From: JAITVM01 sp031551135
GTDB lineage: Bacteria; Bacillota; Clostridia; Lachnospirales; JAITVM01
Direction: 5' to 3'
DNA: 53,489 bases
Assembly: GCA_031551135.1 (NCBI GenBank)
Contig: JAVBOA010000019.1
Coordinates: 1 to 53,489, forward strand
Shown: piece by piece, positions 16,122-24,256 of the stretch
Layout of the letters: the number at the start of each line of letters is the position of its first letter
Position numbering within the stretch: position 1 is the stretch's first letter
Notes under the pieces: model-generated
Seen by the model: the letters and a program-made list of their open reading frames with translations, nothing else
The model's database searches: none
What the model was told of the DNA's origin: nothing
Made by a program: the position numbers and the translations under genes

Positions 16122-17135
16122 ATGACAGAATTTACATTTGCTTGCGATAAAGCACAAGACGCATTGGAAAAGTATTATTGGGATAAAGAAAAACAATATT
16201 ATGAGCACCACTATCCGAGGCTGGAAGAAGAAAAATTTGTATATTGGTGGCACGCTCATGCCGTGGACGCGCTCATAGACGGATATTTAAGAACGAATAA
16301 TCCGGTATACATGGAACGCATATCCAAAGAGCTGAAAGGTGTTTGGAATTACAATCATCAGACTTTTATTCATAATTGGTATGATGATATGGAATGGTTT
16401 GCGCTTGCGCTTCTGAGGCTCTGGGATGTTACAAAAAATGAGAATTATAAAAAACAGGCTCTTGAAATTTGGGAAGATGTGAAAACCGCTTGGAATGAGC
16501 ATATGGGCGGCGGTTTGGCTTGGCAAAAGGAGCAGCTTGACTATAAAAATACTCCGGCAAACGCTCCGGCCGCTATTCTTGCATTTCGTCTTTATCAGAG
16601 ATTCGGAAACGAAGATGATTTGCAATGGGGCAAAAAAATATTTGATTGGAATCTCGAAAATTTGGTAGATAAAGAAACAGGGTTTGTATGGGACGGAATC
16701 AACCGTTTGGGTGACGGAAAGATTGATTACGAATGGGAATTTACTTATTGTCAAGGTGTATTTATGCAAGCCGCTTTGGAGTATTTTCAGATTACCGGAA
16801 ATGAAGTATACAAAGATATGGCAATCAAAACCGCAAGAGAGGCAAAGCGCAGACTGTCAGACGCTAACGGCGGAATTATTCCGTATGAAGGCCCAGATGA
16901 CTGCGGATTGTTCAGAGGAATATTTTTTAGATATGCTTACGAACTTTACAAAGCTTTCCCTGAATTAACGGATATTCGTGATATGATTTTACACCATGCA
17001 GAGATTGTTGCGGAAAAAGGTCAAAACTCATTCGGTCTGATAGGCGGTAACTGGGAAGTTGCAGAAACAGAAACAGTTGATATGGCACAGCATTTAAGCG
17101 GGATTATGGTACTTGAAATGGCGATTGCTTTATGA
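16122..17135 (+). CDS. GH76-like endo-alpha-1,6-mannanase, cytoplasmic
   Basis: About 337 residues from ATG 16122; an ATG at 16095, overlapping the binding-protein end, is an alternative. The (alpha/alpha)6 fold pattern of GH76 is clear: the catalytic pair D88-D89 in N-W-Y-D-D-M-E-W-F-A-L-A-L-L-R, then GGGLAWQKE, N-A-P-A-A-I-L-A-F-R-L-Y and T-Y-C-Q-G-V-F-M-Q-A. GH76 enzymes hydrolyse alpha-1,6-mannan backbones. Those I know are exported, but this one has no signal peptide, so it should act on imported mannooligosaccharides alongside the GH125 enzyme. No close substrate assignment is possible from sequence. Confidence 0.8.
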   Translation: MTEFTFACDKAQDALEKYYWDKEKQYYEHHYPRLEEEKFVYWWHAHAVDALIDGYLRTNNPVYMERISKELKGVWNYNHQTFIHNWYDDMEWFALALLRLWDVTKNENYKKQALEIWEDVKTAWNEHMGGGLAWQKEQLDYKNTPANAPAAILAFRLYQRFGNEDDLQWGKKIFDWNLENLVDKETGFVWDGINRLGDGKIDYEWEFTYCQGVFMQAALEYFQITGNEVYKDMAIKTAREAKRRLSDANGGIIPYEGPDDCGLFRGIFFRYAYELYKAFPELTDIRDMILHHAEIVAEKGQNSFGLIGGNWEVAETETVDMAQHLSGIMVLEMAIAL

Positions 17136-17156
17136 TATCATAAATGATATATCATT
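17132..17156 (+). promoter_or_regulatory. Palindromic operator candidates before the GntR-type regulator
   Basis: ATGATATCAT (17132-17141) and AATGATATATCATT (17143-17156) are perfect palindromes just after the GH76 stop. Their half-site AATGATAT is the same as the repeats at the operon promoter (12701-12770). This suggests that the regulator controls both the operon and its own gene. Confidence 0.6.
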
Positions 17157-17185
17157 TATATGAATAAGCAGGAGGCATTGTAAAT

Positions 17186-18298
17186 ATGAAAGGGACACCG
17201 TTGTATCAAAGAATATATTTAGAAATTTTGAACGATATAAAATCGGGGAAGTATCCATTGGGTATGCGGCTTCCTTCGGAAAAAGAACTTTGCAGTATTT
17301 ACAATGTAAGCAGAATAACAGGCAAAAAGGCTATGGATATGTTGGCCGAAAAAAATGTTATATCCAGAATGCCGGGTAAAGGTTCATTTGTAAACGAGGC
17401 TTGGGCAGAGGTGGTTGAAATGCTGCCTTTGTCCGAGCCTAATAAAGAAAATATTATTGGCGTTGTAATGGACGGATTCGGCGGAAGTTTTGGATATCAA
17501 TTAATTTTAGGTATAGAAAAAACTTGCAGGCAATACGGTTATCATATGGTATTGCATTGTACTAACGGTAGTAAAGAAGAGGAAAGCAAAGCTGTCGGAA
17601 GTTTGATTTCGCTGGGCGCAAAAGGACTTATTATAATGTGCGTTCATAGCGAAAATTACAACTCGACTATCCTAAAACTTGCGATTGAGGAATATCCGGT
17701 TGTGCTTTTGGATAGATGTCTGAAAGGTGTTCCTGTTTCATTTGTCGGTACGGATAATATTAAAGCTGCAAAAGAACTTACTAACTGGCTGCTTGTCAGA
17801 GGACATCAAAATATTTGCTTTGCATCGCATTGCGGTGTTGATACTCCGACCATTGCGGACCGGCAAACCGGTTTTGTAGAAAGTCATCTTGAACATGGAC
17901 TCAGCACAAATGAATCCATGTGGCTTACGAATTTGAAATCAACTCTGCCGTCTCACCGTACTGAAAGCAGCTTGAAAGAAGATTTCGAAAATGTAAAAGA
18001 TTTTATTAAATCGCATCCCGAAATCACGGCTTTTTTTGCGGTAGAATTTGAAATAGCACGAATTATACGAAGCGCCATTGCAAAACTTGGAATAAGTGAT
18101 AAATATACAATTGTATGTTTTGACGGATACGAAAGTATCGTTGAAGAAGAAGAGTTTACACATGTCTGCCAAGATGAAATTTCTATGGGACGGATGAGTG
18201 TTGAAATATTAAAAGAAAAATTTGAGGGCATTAAAAAAATCGAACCGGTTTTAGTCCCTTATAAAATTGTGGATTGTAACGAATGGAGTGGATTATGA
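17186..18298 (+). CDS. GntR-type HTH fused to LacI-type sugar-binding domain (AraR-like architecture)
   Basis: 370 residues, ATG 17186 after AGGAGG. Residues 1-70 are a GntR winged HTH (PLYQRIYLEILNDIKSGKYPLGMRLPSEKELCSIYNVSRIT). After a short linker a type 1 periplasmic-binding domain (NIIGVVMDGFGGSFGYQLILGIE) runs to the end, as in AraR of Bacillus. It should bind a sugar effector in the cytoplasm and repress the mannoside operon through AATGATAT sites. It lies within the operon and overlaps GH125 by ATGA. Confidence 0.9.
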   Translation: MKGTPLYQRIYLEILNDIKSGKYPLGMRLPSEKELCSIYNVSRITGKKAMDMLAEKNVISRMPGKGSFVNEAWAEVVEMLPLSEPNKENIIGVVMDGFGGSFGYQLILGIEKTCRQYGYHMVLHCTNGSKEEESKAVGSLISLGAKGLIIMCVHSENYNSTILKLAIEEYPVVLLDRCLKGVPVSFVGTDNIKAAKELTNWLLVRGHQNICFASHCGVDTPTIADRQTGFVESHLEHGLSTNESMWLTNLKSTLPSHRTESSLKEDFENVKDFIKSHPEITAFFAVEFEIARIIRSAIAKLGISDKYTIVCFDGYESIVEEEEFTHVCQDEISMGRMSVEILKEKFEGIKKIEPVLVPYKIVDCNEWSGL

Positions 18299-19575
18299 AC
18301 ATCAGACCAAATATATTAACTCAAAAAGCATTGGAACTGGAGCGGTACTATAGCGAAAAATATCCTCAGCTTGCGCCGCTTGTCGGGCAATGCTTTTTGA
18401 ATACTATAGATACAACTGTTAAGCAACTGGAAAACGGAGAATATTTTGTAATCACGGGAGATATTGAGGCTATGTGGCTGAGAGATTCTTCTTTTCAGGT
18501 AATGCATTATATTCCTTTTGCAAAAGAAGATGCGGAATTGGATAATATTTTGAAAGGCATAATCGCAAAGCAGGTTCAGCAAATTTTAATTGACCCTTAT
18601 GCAAATGCATTTAATGAAACGCCCGACGGGAGAGGTCATCAAGATTTAACTCAGCTAAACGACTGGGTATGGGAAAGAAAATATGAACTCGATTCACTTT
18701 GCGCACCGATATATTTAGCGTATGCTTATTGGAAAGCCACCGGCTCTGCGGATATTTTTACAGAGGATTTCCGAAAAATGCTGAAAGAAGTTTTCAGATT
18801 AATTACAATAGAACAGCATCATGAAAATTCGGCTTATACATTTGAACGCTTTCACTGCGCAGAAACCGACACTCTGCCGTGTGAGGGCAAGGGCAATCCG
18901 GTTGCTTATACAGGTATGTCATGGTCGGGTTTTCGTCCGTCGGACGATTGCTGTAAATATGGTTATCTCGTTCCTTCCAACATGATGGCTGTTGTTGCCC
19001 TCGAATATGCAATTGAAATAACAAGCGAAATTTTTAAGGATAAAGAATTCGCAGACAATTTGAATGAATTGCGCAAACAAATCCAAAAAGGAATTGAAAC
19101 TCATGCAATTGTAGATAATCCTACATATGGAAAAATATACGCTTACGAAACCGACGGACTGGGAAATTATATTTTCATGGATGATGCAAATTCTCCAAGT
19201 CTCTTGGCTATGCCGTATTTGAATTACTGCGGAAAAGAAAATACGATTTACCAAAATACCCGCAAATTTATTTTATCAAAAGAGAATCCGTATTATTTTG
19301 AAGGAAGCGTCGCAAAAGGCGTTGGAAGTCCGCATACACCGAGTCAATACATATGGCATATAGGAATAGTTATGCAAGCGCTTACATCTAATGACAGGCA
19401 GGAAATTTTGACATGTCTTGAATATTTATCAAAAACTCATGCAGGAACGAATTTTATGCACGAAAGCTTTGACAAAGACAATCCCGAAAATTTTACAAGA
19501 ACGTGGTTCGCTTGGGCAAATAGTCTTTTTGCAAGATTAATGCTTGAGCTAAAAGAGAATAATTTTTTTGAATAA
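18295..19575 (+). CDS. GH125 exo-alpha-1,6-mannosidase, cytoplasmic
   Basis: About 426 residues from ATG 18295, which overlaps the regulator stop (ATGA) and has GGAGTGG as SD. The GH125 motifs are in order: W-L-R-D-S-S-F-Q-V, KYELDSLCAPIYLAYAYW, F-R-P-S-D-D-C-C-K-Y-G-Y-L-V-P-S-N-M and G-V-G-S-P-H-T-P-S-Q-Y-I-W-H-I-G. Family members release mannose from alpha-1,6-linked ends of mannan or N-glycan fragments with inversion. No signal peptide. With GH76 it would break imported mannooligosaccharides down to mannose. Last gene of the operon, followed by a terminator. Confidence 0.92.
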   Translation: MNIRPNILTQKALELERYYSEKYPQLAPLVGQCFLNTIDTTVKQLENGEYFVITGDIEAMWLRDSSFQVMHYIPFAKEDAELDNILKGIIAKQVQQILIDPYANAFNETPDGRGHQDLTQLNDWVWERKYELDSLCAPIYLAYAYWKATGSADIFTEDFRKMLKEVFRLITIEQHHENSAYTFERFHCAETDTLPCEGKGNPVAYTGMSWSGFRPSDDCCKYGYLVPSNMMAVVALEYAIEITSEIFKDKEFADNLNELRKQIQKGIETHAIVDNPTYGKIYAYETDGLGNYIFMDDANSPSLLAMPYLNYCGKENTIYQNTRKFILSKENPYYFEGSVAKGVGSPHTPSQYIWHIGIVMQALTSNDRQEILTCLEYLSKTHAGTNFMHESFDKDNPENFTRTWFAWANSLFARLMLELKENNFFE

Positions 19576-19577
19576 AA

Positions 19578-19604
19578 AAAGGGCAGATGAAAATCTGCCT
19601 TTTA
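19578..19604. terminator. Bidirectional terminator
   Basis: GGCAGAT (19582-19588), loop GAAA, ATCTGCC (19593-19599), flanked by an A run and a T run. Ends the mannoside operon on plus and the LacI regulator gene on minus. Confidence 0.85.
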
Positions 19605-19607
19605 AAA

Positions 19608-20636
19608 TTATATTTCAATTTGCAGAACGGATTCGCCTTTGACCAATTCGGTATCCAAAACGATTTTATGCACCATCGGAGTTTCGGAAGTCAGCTTATC
19701 AATCAGACAATTAACCGACGAAACGGACATTCTTCCTTTTTGCGAACTGATAGAAGTAAGATGAACGGGCAAACTCATCCGCGAACAAATATTATCAAAT
19801 CCTATAATTGAAACATCATTCGGAACAGAATAATTTCGTTTTTTTAAATAATCCCAAACTTCCCAAGCTAAAATATCCGAAAAAGCAAAAATAGCAGTGA
19901 AATTCAAACCGTCTTTTATCAGCTCCTCAAAAATATTTTCGGTGTTTTCTGCGGTTGCGCTGACTTCGCAAATCAACTCCGGATTTATGGGAATATTATA
20001 AACTTGCAATGCACTGCGGTATCCGTCTAGTCTTTCCTTGGCACTGGAAATATAAATCGGGGCGTTTAGCATTAAAATACGGCGGTGTCCATTTTCGAGA
20101 AGATGCTTTGTTGCAATAAAGCCGCCCATTTTATCGTTGCAAATAACATAATCAGTTTCTATATTTTCGTAATACCGCCCGATCAAAACAAACGGTATTC
20201 CGATATCTTTTAAATATTTAATATTTTTATCAGATTTCTGAGTAGGGCAAATTATAATTCCGTCCACATTTTTATTTAGAGCCATTTGAATCGATGTAAA
20301 TTCCAAGTCCTCATCTTCGGAAGTATTCATCAAAATAGAATTATAGCCAAGCTGTCTTGCTCTCTCTTCGATTTCTTTCATCATTATTGCAAAATGCGGA
20401 TTTGATACGTCTCCTAAAATAATAGCAATCGTTTTTGTATATCCCAATCTTAAAGAAGATGCAAGCATATTGCTGATATGTCCCATTTCTTTTGAGGTGT
20501 TTTTAATAAAGGCTCGAGTTTCCGGCGAAATGTCGTCTTTGTCCCTGAGCGCCCGAGAAACCGTGTTGATACTGTATCCTGTTTTTTTTGCGATGTCTTT
20601 CAAAGTTACAATTTGTTTTGTTGGTCTTTGTTTCAA
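19608..20636 (-). CDS. LacI family transcriptional regulator
   Basis: 342 residues. The N-terminal HTH is typical (VTLKDIAKKTGYSINTVSRALRDKDDISPETRAFI), followed by the hinge helix and a type 1 periplasmic-binding domain (TKTIAIILGDVSNPHFAIMMKEIEERA ... ISIIGFDNI-like V-S-I-I-G-F-D-N-I). It is divergent from the glycyl radical enzyme operon. A palindrome with a central CG sits on that operon's promoter (20928-20941), so it most likely represses this operon in response to its substrate or a metabolite of it. Confidence 0.92.
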   Translation of the reverse strand: MKQRPTKQIVTLKDIAKKTGYSINTVSRALRDKDDISPETRAFIKNTSKEMGHISNMLASSLRLGYTKTIAIILGDVSNPHFAIMMKEIEERARQLGYNSILMNTSEDEDLEFTSIQMALNKNVDGIIICPTQKSDKNIKYLKDIGIPFVLIGRYYENIETDYVICNDKMGGFIATKHLLENGHRRILMLNAPIYISSAKERLDGYRSALQVYNIPINPELICEVSATAENTENIFEELIKDGLNFTAIFAFSDILAWEVWDYLKKRNYSVPNDVSIIGFDNICSRMSLPVHLTSISSQKGRMSVSSVNCLIDKLTSETPMVHKIVLDTELVKGESVLQIEI

Positions 20637-20896
20637 TGTTAATACCTCAATTCTAATGGGATTGTTTAAAGCATTTTATTGGAGCATGCATTTTTAAACA
20701 CTTCCAATAAATTCATTTCGAGTATATCAATTTTAGTAAAAAATGTCTATATATATTCTTTGGTTGTCTTGTATTATCTGACGGTCATCAGCGGAGCAAA
20801 AAGGTATTTTACAATAATTAAAATGCATTTACATTATGTTTTATATAGCATATAGACGAATGAAAATAAAAATATCTATAAAATTCATTTTATTTA
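20637..20896. other. Divergent regulatory region, LacI gene / glycyl radical operon
   Basis: No gene. TGTTTAAA (20663-20670) and TTTAAACA (20693-20700) form an 8-bp inverted repeat close to the LacI start codon and may be a second regulatory site. The remainder is AT-rich with no clear structure. Confidence 0.4.
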
Positions 20897-20941
20897 TTGA
20901 CAAAACTGCTCAAATGGATTATTATTACATTATCGTTAATG
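20897..20941 (+). promoter_or_regulatory. Promoter and LacI-type operator of the glycyl radical operon
   Basis: TTGACA (20897-20902), 17-bp spacer, TATTAT (20920-20925). CATTATCGTTAATG (20928-20941) is an imperfect palindrome (CATTAtC / CATTAaC half-sites) centred on CG, the form of LacI-family operators, and covers the expected transcription start. GTTAATG is repeated 12 bases further on. Confidence 0.65.
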
Positions 20942-20987
20942 TTAAGGTTAATGGAAGAAGTAAAAATAAAAATCTGGGGTTGATAAA

Positions 20988-21833
20988 ATGCTGTACGGGA
21001 TGATTTTCGATATAAAAGAATTTTCTGTTTTTGACGGTCCCGGGATAAGGCAAACTGTTTTCCTAAAAGGCTGTAATCTCAGATGCCAATGGTGTCATAA
21101 CCCCGAAGGCCTCCATAAAAAGAAAGAACTCATGATTACCAAAAAATCATGTATTGATTGCGGAAAATGTAAGGGCAAATGCGAAGGCTCAGAATGTAAT
21201 CTTTGTGGAAAGTGCATAAATTTTTGTCCTCTCGGTCTGAGACGAATTGTTGGAGAAGAAATTTCTTCGGAAGAACTTGTAAAACGGATTTTAAGAAATG
21301 CGCCATACTATTCGAAAAACTCCGGTGGACTTACTTTTTCGGGCGGCGAGCCGCTTATGCAGGGAGAATTTTTGCTGGAAACAATAGCGCAATTAAGAGG
21401 CATACACATTGCGGTTGAGACTTCTTCATTATCGGAGAAAGAATTATATAAACAAATAATTTCAAATGTTGATTATGTTTTGACAGATTTGAAAATCTTT
21501 GATGATAAAAAACATATCGAGTATACAGGAGTCAGCAATAAAAAAATTCTCGAAAATATAGATTTTCTTAAATCTGCTGGAAAGCCTTTTTTATTAAGAA
21601 TTCCTCTGATTCCGGGCGTTACCGATACAAATGAAAATCTGGAAACCATAGCTGAATTTATCAAGGATTCCAAAACGCTCGAAAGAGTGGAACTTTTGCC
21701 GTATAACAGACTTGCAGGTGCGAAATATCCTATGATGGGATTGGAATATAAACCTGAGTTTGATGAGAATAAAGATGTAAATGCAAACTGTAGTATTTTT
21801 TTGAAATATGGAATAAGGAGCTGTGTATTATGA
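20988..21833 (+). CDS. Glycyl radical enzyme activase (radical SAM)
   Basis: 281 residues. The radical SAM cluster is C29-x3-C33-x2-C36 (KGCNLRCQWCHNPEG). A two-cluster ferredoxin insert follows, with C55, C58, C61, C65 and C70, C73, C76, C80. This is the PflA-like architecture of activases for glycyl radical enzymes other than PFL itself; PflA lacks the insert. It cleaves S-adenosylmethionine to generate the glycyl radical on its partner. The start of the next gene overlaps its stop by ATGA, so the two are coupled. Confidence 0.93.
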   Translation: MLYGMIFDIKEFSVFDGPGIRQTVFLKGCNLRCQWCHNPEGLHKKKELMITKKSCIDCGKCKGKCEGSECNLCGKCINFCPLGLRRIVGEEISSEELVKRILRNAPYYSKNSGGLTFSGGEPLMQGEFLLETIAQLRGIHIAVETSSLSEKELYKQIISNVDYVLTDLKIFDDKKHIEYTGVSNKKILENIDFLKSAGKPFLLRIPLIPGVTDTNENLETIAEFIKDSKTLERVELLPYNRLAGAKYPMMGLEYKPEFDENKDVNANCSIFLKYGIRSCVL

Positions 21834-23887
21834 CAAATCATATTAAACAATTAAAAGAATATTTTATTTATGACAAAAAACACCATGAATTACGGAGTAA
21901 AATTGAAAATGATTTAACGGAAAAATTCGCCGAAGAAAATTTATCCGATTACGCGCGCGCCGCCAAAAGGCTTATTTATATGCTGGATAACGAAAAGCCG
22001 GTAGTTTTTGAAAATGAAAGAATCGCATTTATCAGAACTTTGTCGAATGTACCGGAGCTTTTTACGGATAATGAAGTCGAAGAAATTAAAAAACAGCATA
22101 AATTGCACGAAATGGGCGATGTTTGCAACATTTCCGTTGATTATACAAAACTTTTGAACAGCGGATTTGAGGCGAAAAAAACTGAACTTAAAGCATATTT
22201 GGACAAATTTAAATCAGACGAAATAAAATCAGAATATATTGAATATCAAATCAAGATATTAGAAGCGGCAGAAAATTTAGCGGAAAGGTATAGAATACAA
22301 GCTATAAAACAAAATAATTTAACAGTTGCCGAAGTTTTATCAAATGTACCAAAAAATCCTCCGAAAAATTTTCTTGAAGCTCTGCAAATGTTTAGGATCA
22401 TTCATTTTATGATGTGGTGCGGTAGAAACTATCACAATACAATAGGAAGATTCGACCAATTTATGTTTCCGTATCTAAAGGCAGATATGGACAAAGGGAT
22501 TTATGATTATGACTCGGCTCTAGAGCTTATCGAAGAATTCTTTCTGACTTTCAACAGGGATTCCGATTTATATCCGGGAATGCAGCAGGGCGACAACGGA
22601 CAATCAATGGTTCTTGGCGGTTTGAATCCCGACGGCACGGATTCTTATAATCTTCTTTCGGAATTGTCTTTAAAAGCTAGCCTTGAGCTGAAATTAATCG
22701 ACCCGAAAATAAACTTGCGTGTTCACAAAGATACTCCGCTTGAAATTTATACACTCGGCTCAGAATTAACAAAACAGGGCTTAGGCTTTCCTCAATATTC
22801 GAATGATGACATTGTAATTCCGGGCTTAATGTCTCTCGGATATAAAAAAGAAGATGCGCATAATTATGTTGTGGCAGCCTGCTGGGAATTTATTATTCCG
22901 GGCAAAGGTATGGATATTCCGAATATCGACGCTTTGTCTTTTGCGGATGCCGTTCAAAACGCAACTATGGTAAATTTGCCGAAAGCAGAAAATTTTGAAA
23001 GCTTTTATTCAAAAGTGCGTGAAAATATTTCAGAGCAGGTAGATATAATATGCAATTCCACAAAAAATGTGTATATTTTTCCTGCACCATTCATTTCACT
23101 GATGATGGAATGCGAGCCGGGAACGGATGTCTCTTTGGGTTGCGTTTACAATAACTATGGAATACACGGCACCGGAATCGCCACGGCAACGGATTCTTTG
23201 GCGGCCATCAAAGAATTGGTTTTTGAAAAAAAATCAATCAGCGGTGAAAATTTACTTGAAGCTTTGAAAAATGATTTCGAGGGATACGACGTTTTGTGCA
23301 ATGAACTTCGCTATCAATCTCCGAAAATGGGAAATGATATAGATTCTGTTGATGAAATCGCTGTTCGGCTTATTGATGACTTTTCCGAAGCTCTGAAAGA
23401 TAAGAAAAATGATAGGGGCGGAATATTCAGAGCAGGAACAGGCTCGGCAATGTATTATGTTTGGCATGGCAGAGACATGGGCGCAACAGCGGATGGACGG
23501 CGAAAAGGCGAAGGTCTCGGCGCAAATTATTCCCCGTCTTTGTTCAGCAAATGCAAAGGTCCGGTTTCTATTATAAAATCTTTTGCTAAGCCGAATTTTA
23601 AAAAAGCTATCAACGGCGGACCTTTGACTATAGAACTTCACGACAGTATTTTCAGAAACGATTCGGTTTTGGTTAAAGTTGCGATGCTTGTAAAATCATT
23701 TATAGATTTAGGCGGGCATCAACTCCAGCTTAATGCGGTAAACAGTGATACTCTTTTGGACGCTCAGGCGCACCCGGAAAATTATAAAAATCTGATTGTG
23801 CGTGTTTGGGGTTGGAGTGGCTATTTTGTTGAGCTTGATAAAGAATATCAAGATCATATAATTCAAAGAATGGAATTAACTGTATAA
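21830..23887 (+). CDS. Glycyl radical enzyme of unknown substrate (not PFL)
   Basis: 685 residues, shorter than the usual 760-850. Radical Gly661 lies in R-V-W-G-W-S-G-Y-F near the C-terminus (family consensus R-V-x-G-Y). The active-site loop is A-A-C351-W-E353, the Cys-x-Glu form of glycyl radical dehydratases, decarboxylases and C-S lyases; PFL has Cys-Cys. Other landmarks are G-R-F-D-Q at 206-210 and I-N-L-R-V-H-K at 294-300. It starts at ATG 21830, overlapping the activase, with SD AAGGAG. The RbsABC-type importer downstream suggests a sugar or polyol substrate, which is inference. Confidence 0.9.
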   Translation: MTNHIKQLKEYFIYDKKHHELRSKIENDLTEKFAEENLSDYARAAKRLIYMLDNEKPVVFENERIAFIRTLSNVPELFTDNEVEEIKKQHKLHEMGDVCNISVDYTKLLNSGFEAKKTELKAYLDKFKSDEIKSEYIEYQIKILEAAENLAERYRIQAIKQNNLTVAEVLSNVPKNPPKNFLEALQMFRIIHFMMWCGRNYHNTIGRFDQFMFPYLKADMDKGIYDYDSALELIEEFFLTFNRDSDLYPGMQQGDNGQSMVLGGLNPDGTDSYNLLSELSLKASLELKLIDPKINLRVHKDTPLEIYTLGSELTKQGLGFPQYSNDDIVIPGLMSLGYKKEDAHNYVVAACWEFIIPGKGMDIPNIDALSFADAVQNATMVNLPKAENFESFYSKVRENISEQVDIICNSTKNVYIFPAPFISLMMECEPGTDVSLGCVYNNYGIHGTGIATATDSLAAIKELVFEKKSISGENLLEALKNDFEGYDVLCNELRYQSPKMGNDIDSVDEIAVRLIDDFSEALKDKKNDRGGIFRAGTGSAMYYVWHGRDMGATADGRRKGEGLGANYSPSLFSKCKGPVSIIKSFAKPNFKKAINGGPLTIELHDSIFRNDSVLVKVAMLVKSFIDLGGHQLQLNAVNSDTLLDAQAHPENYKNLIVRVWGWSGYFVELDKEYQDHIIQRMELTV

Positions 23888-23948
23888 AATTGAGGGCTTC
23901 CGACGTAATTAAATTTATGTCGTGTTACAAAGCTGCTGTAATATTTTT

Positions 23949-24061
23949 ATACTATTTTCAATATTAAGGATAGAAAAAAATATTTCATTTCGCGCTAGAA
24001 ACATTGCGCGAAACGCTTCGCTGTGAATAATTTTTTTCTACTTATCAAAATGAAAATAGCA
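23949..24061. repeat. Palindromic repeat, full copy 4 (113 bp)
   Basis: ATACTATTTTCAATATTAAGG ... CAAAATGAAAATAGC. Inner stem TTTCGCGC/GCGCGAAA perfect, unpaired ACGCTTCGCTG (one base different from most copies). Located between the glycyl radical enzyme and the importer genes, same orientation as copies 1-3. Confidence 0.85.
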
Positions 24062-24162
24062 GTAATAAAAATATTTTTCGGATTGAGGAATGTGCCCCCG
24101 AAATCCTGATTAATCAGTTTTTATGAAGAATTATAATTACCGTCAGCTTTGGATACAATACA

Positions 24163-24204
24163 GCGGTTTGGTTTTTTTGATATCTATGAAGAAAATCAAA
24201 CCGC
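24163..24204. repeat. Inverted repeat GCGGTTTG/CAAACCGC
   Basis: GCGGTTTG (24163-24170) and CAAACCGC (24197-24204) with T-rich and A-rich inner flanks that also pair. No T run follows on either strand, so a terminator is doubtful. It lies upstream of the importer genes, and a similar hairpin (CGGTTT/AAACCG) occurs at 5677-5711. Confidence 0.45.
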
Positions 24205-24256
24205 AATTACTAATGTACTTTAGGGATGCTGAAGATGTATACCGGGAGGAATGAAT

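Noticed and set aside
21830..23887. Pyruvate formate-lyase (pflB) assignment
   Set aside because: The active-site loop is Ala-Cys-Trp-Glu, not Cys-Cys, the protein is about 70 residues shorter than PflB, and the activase has a ferredoxin insert absent from PflA.
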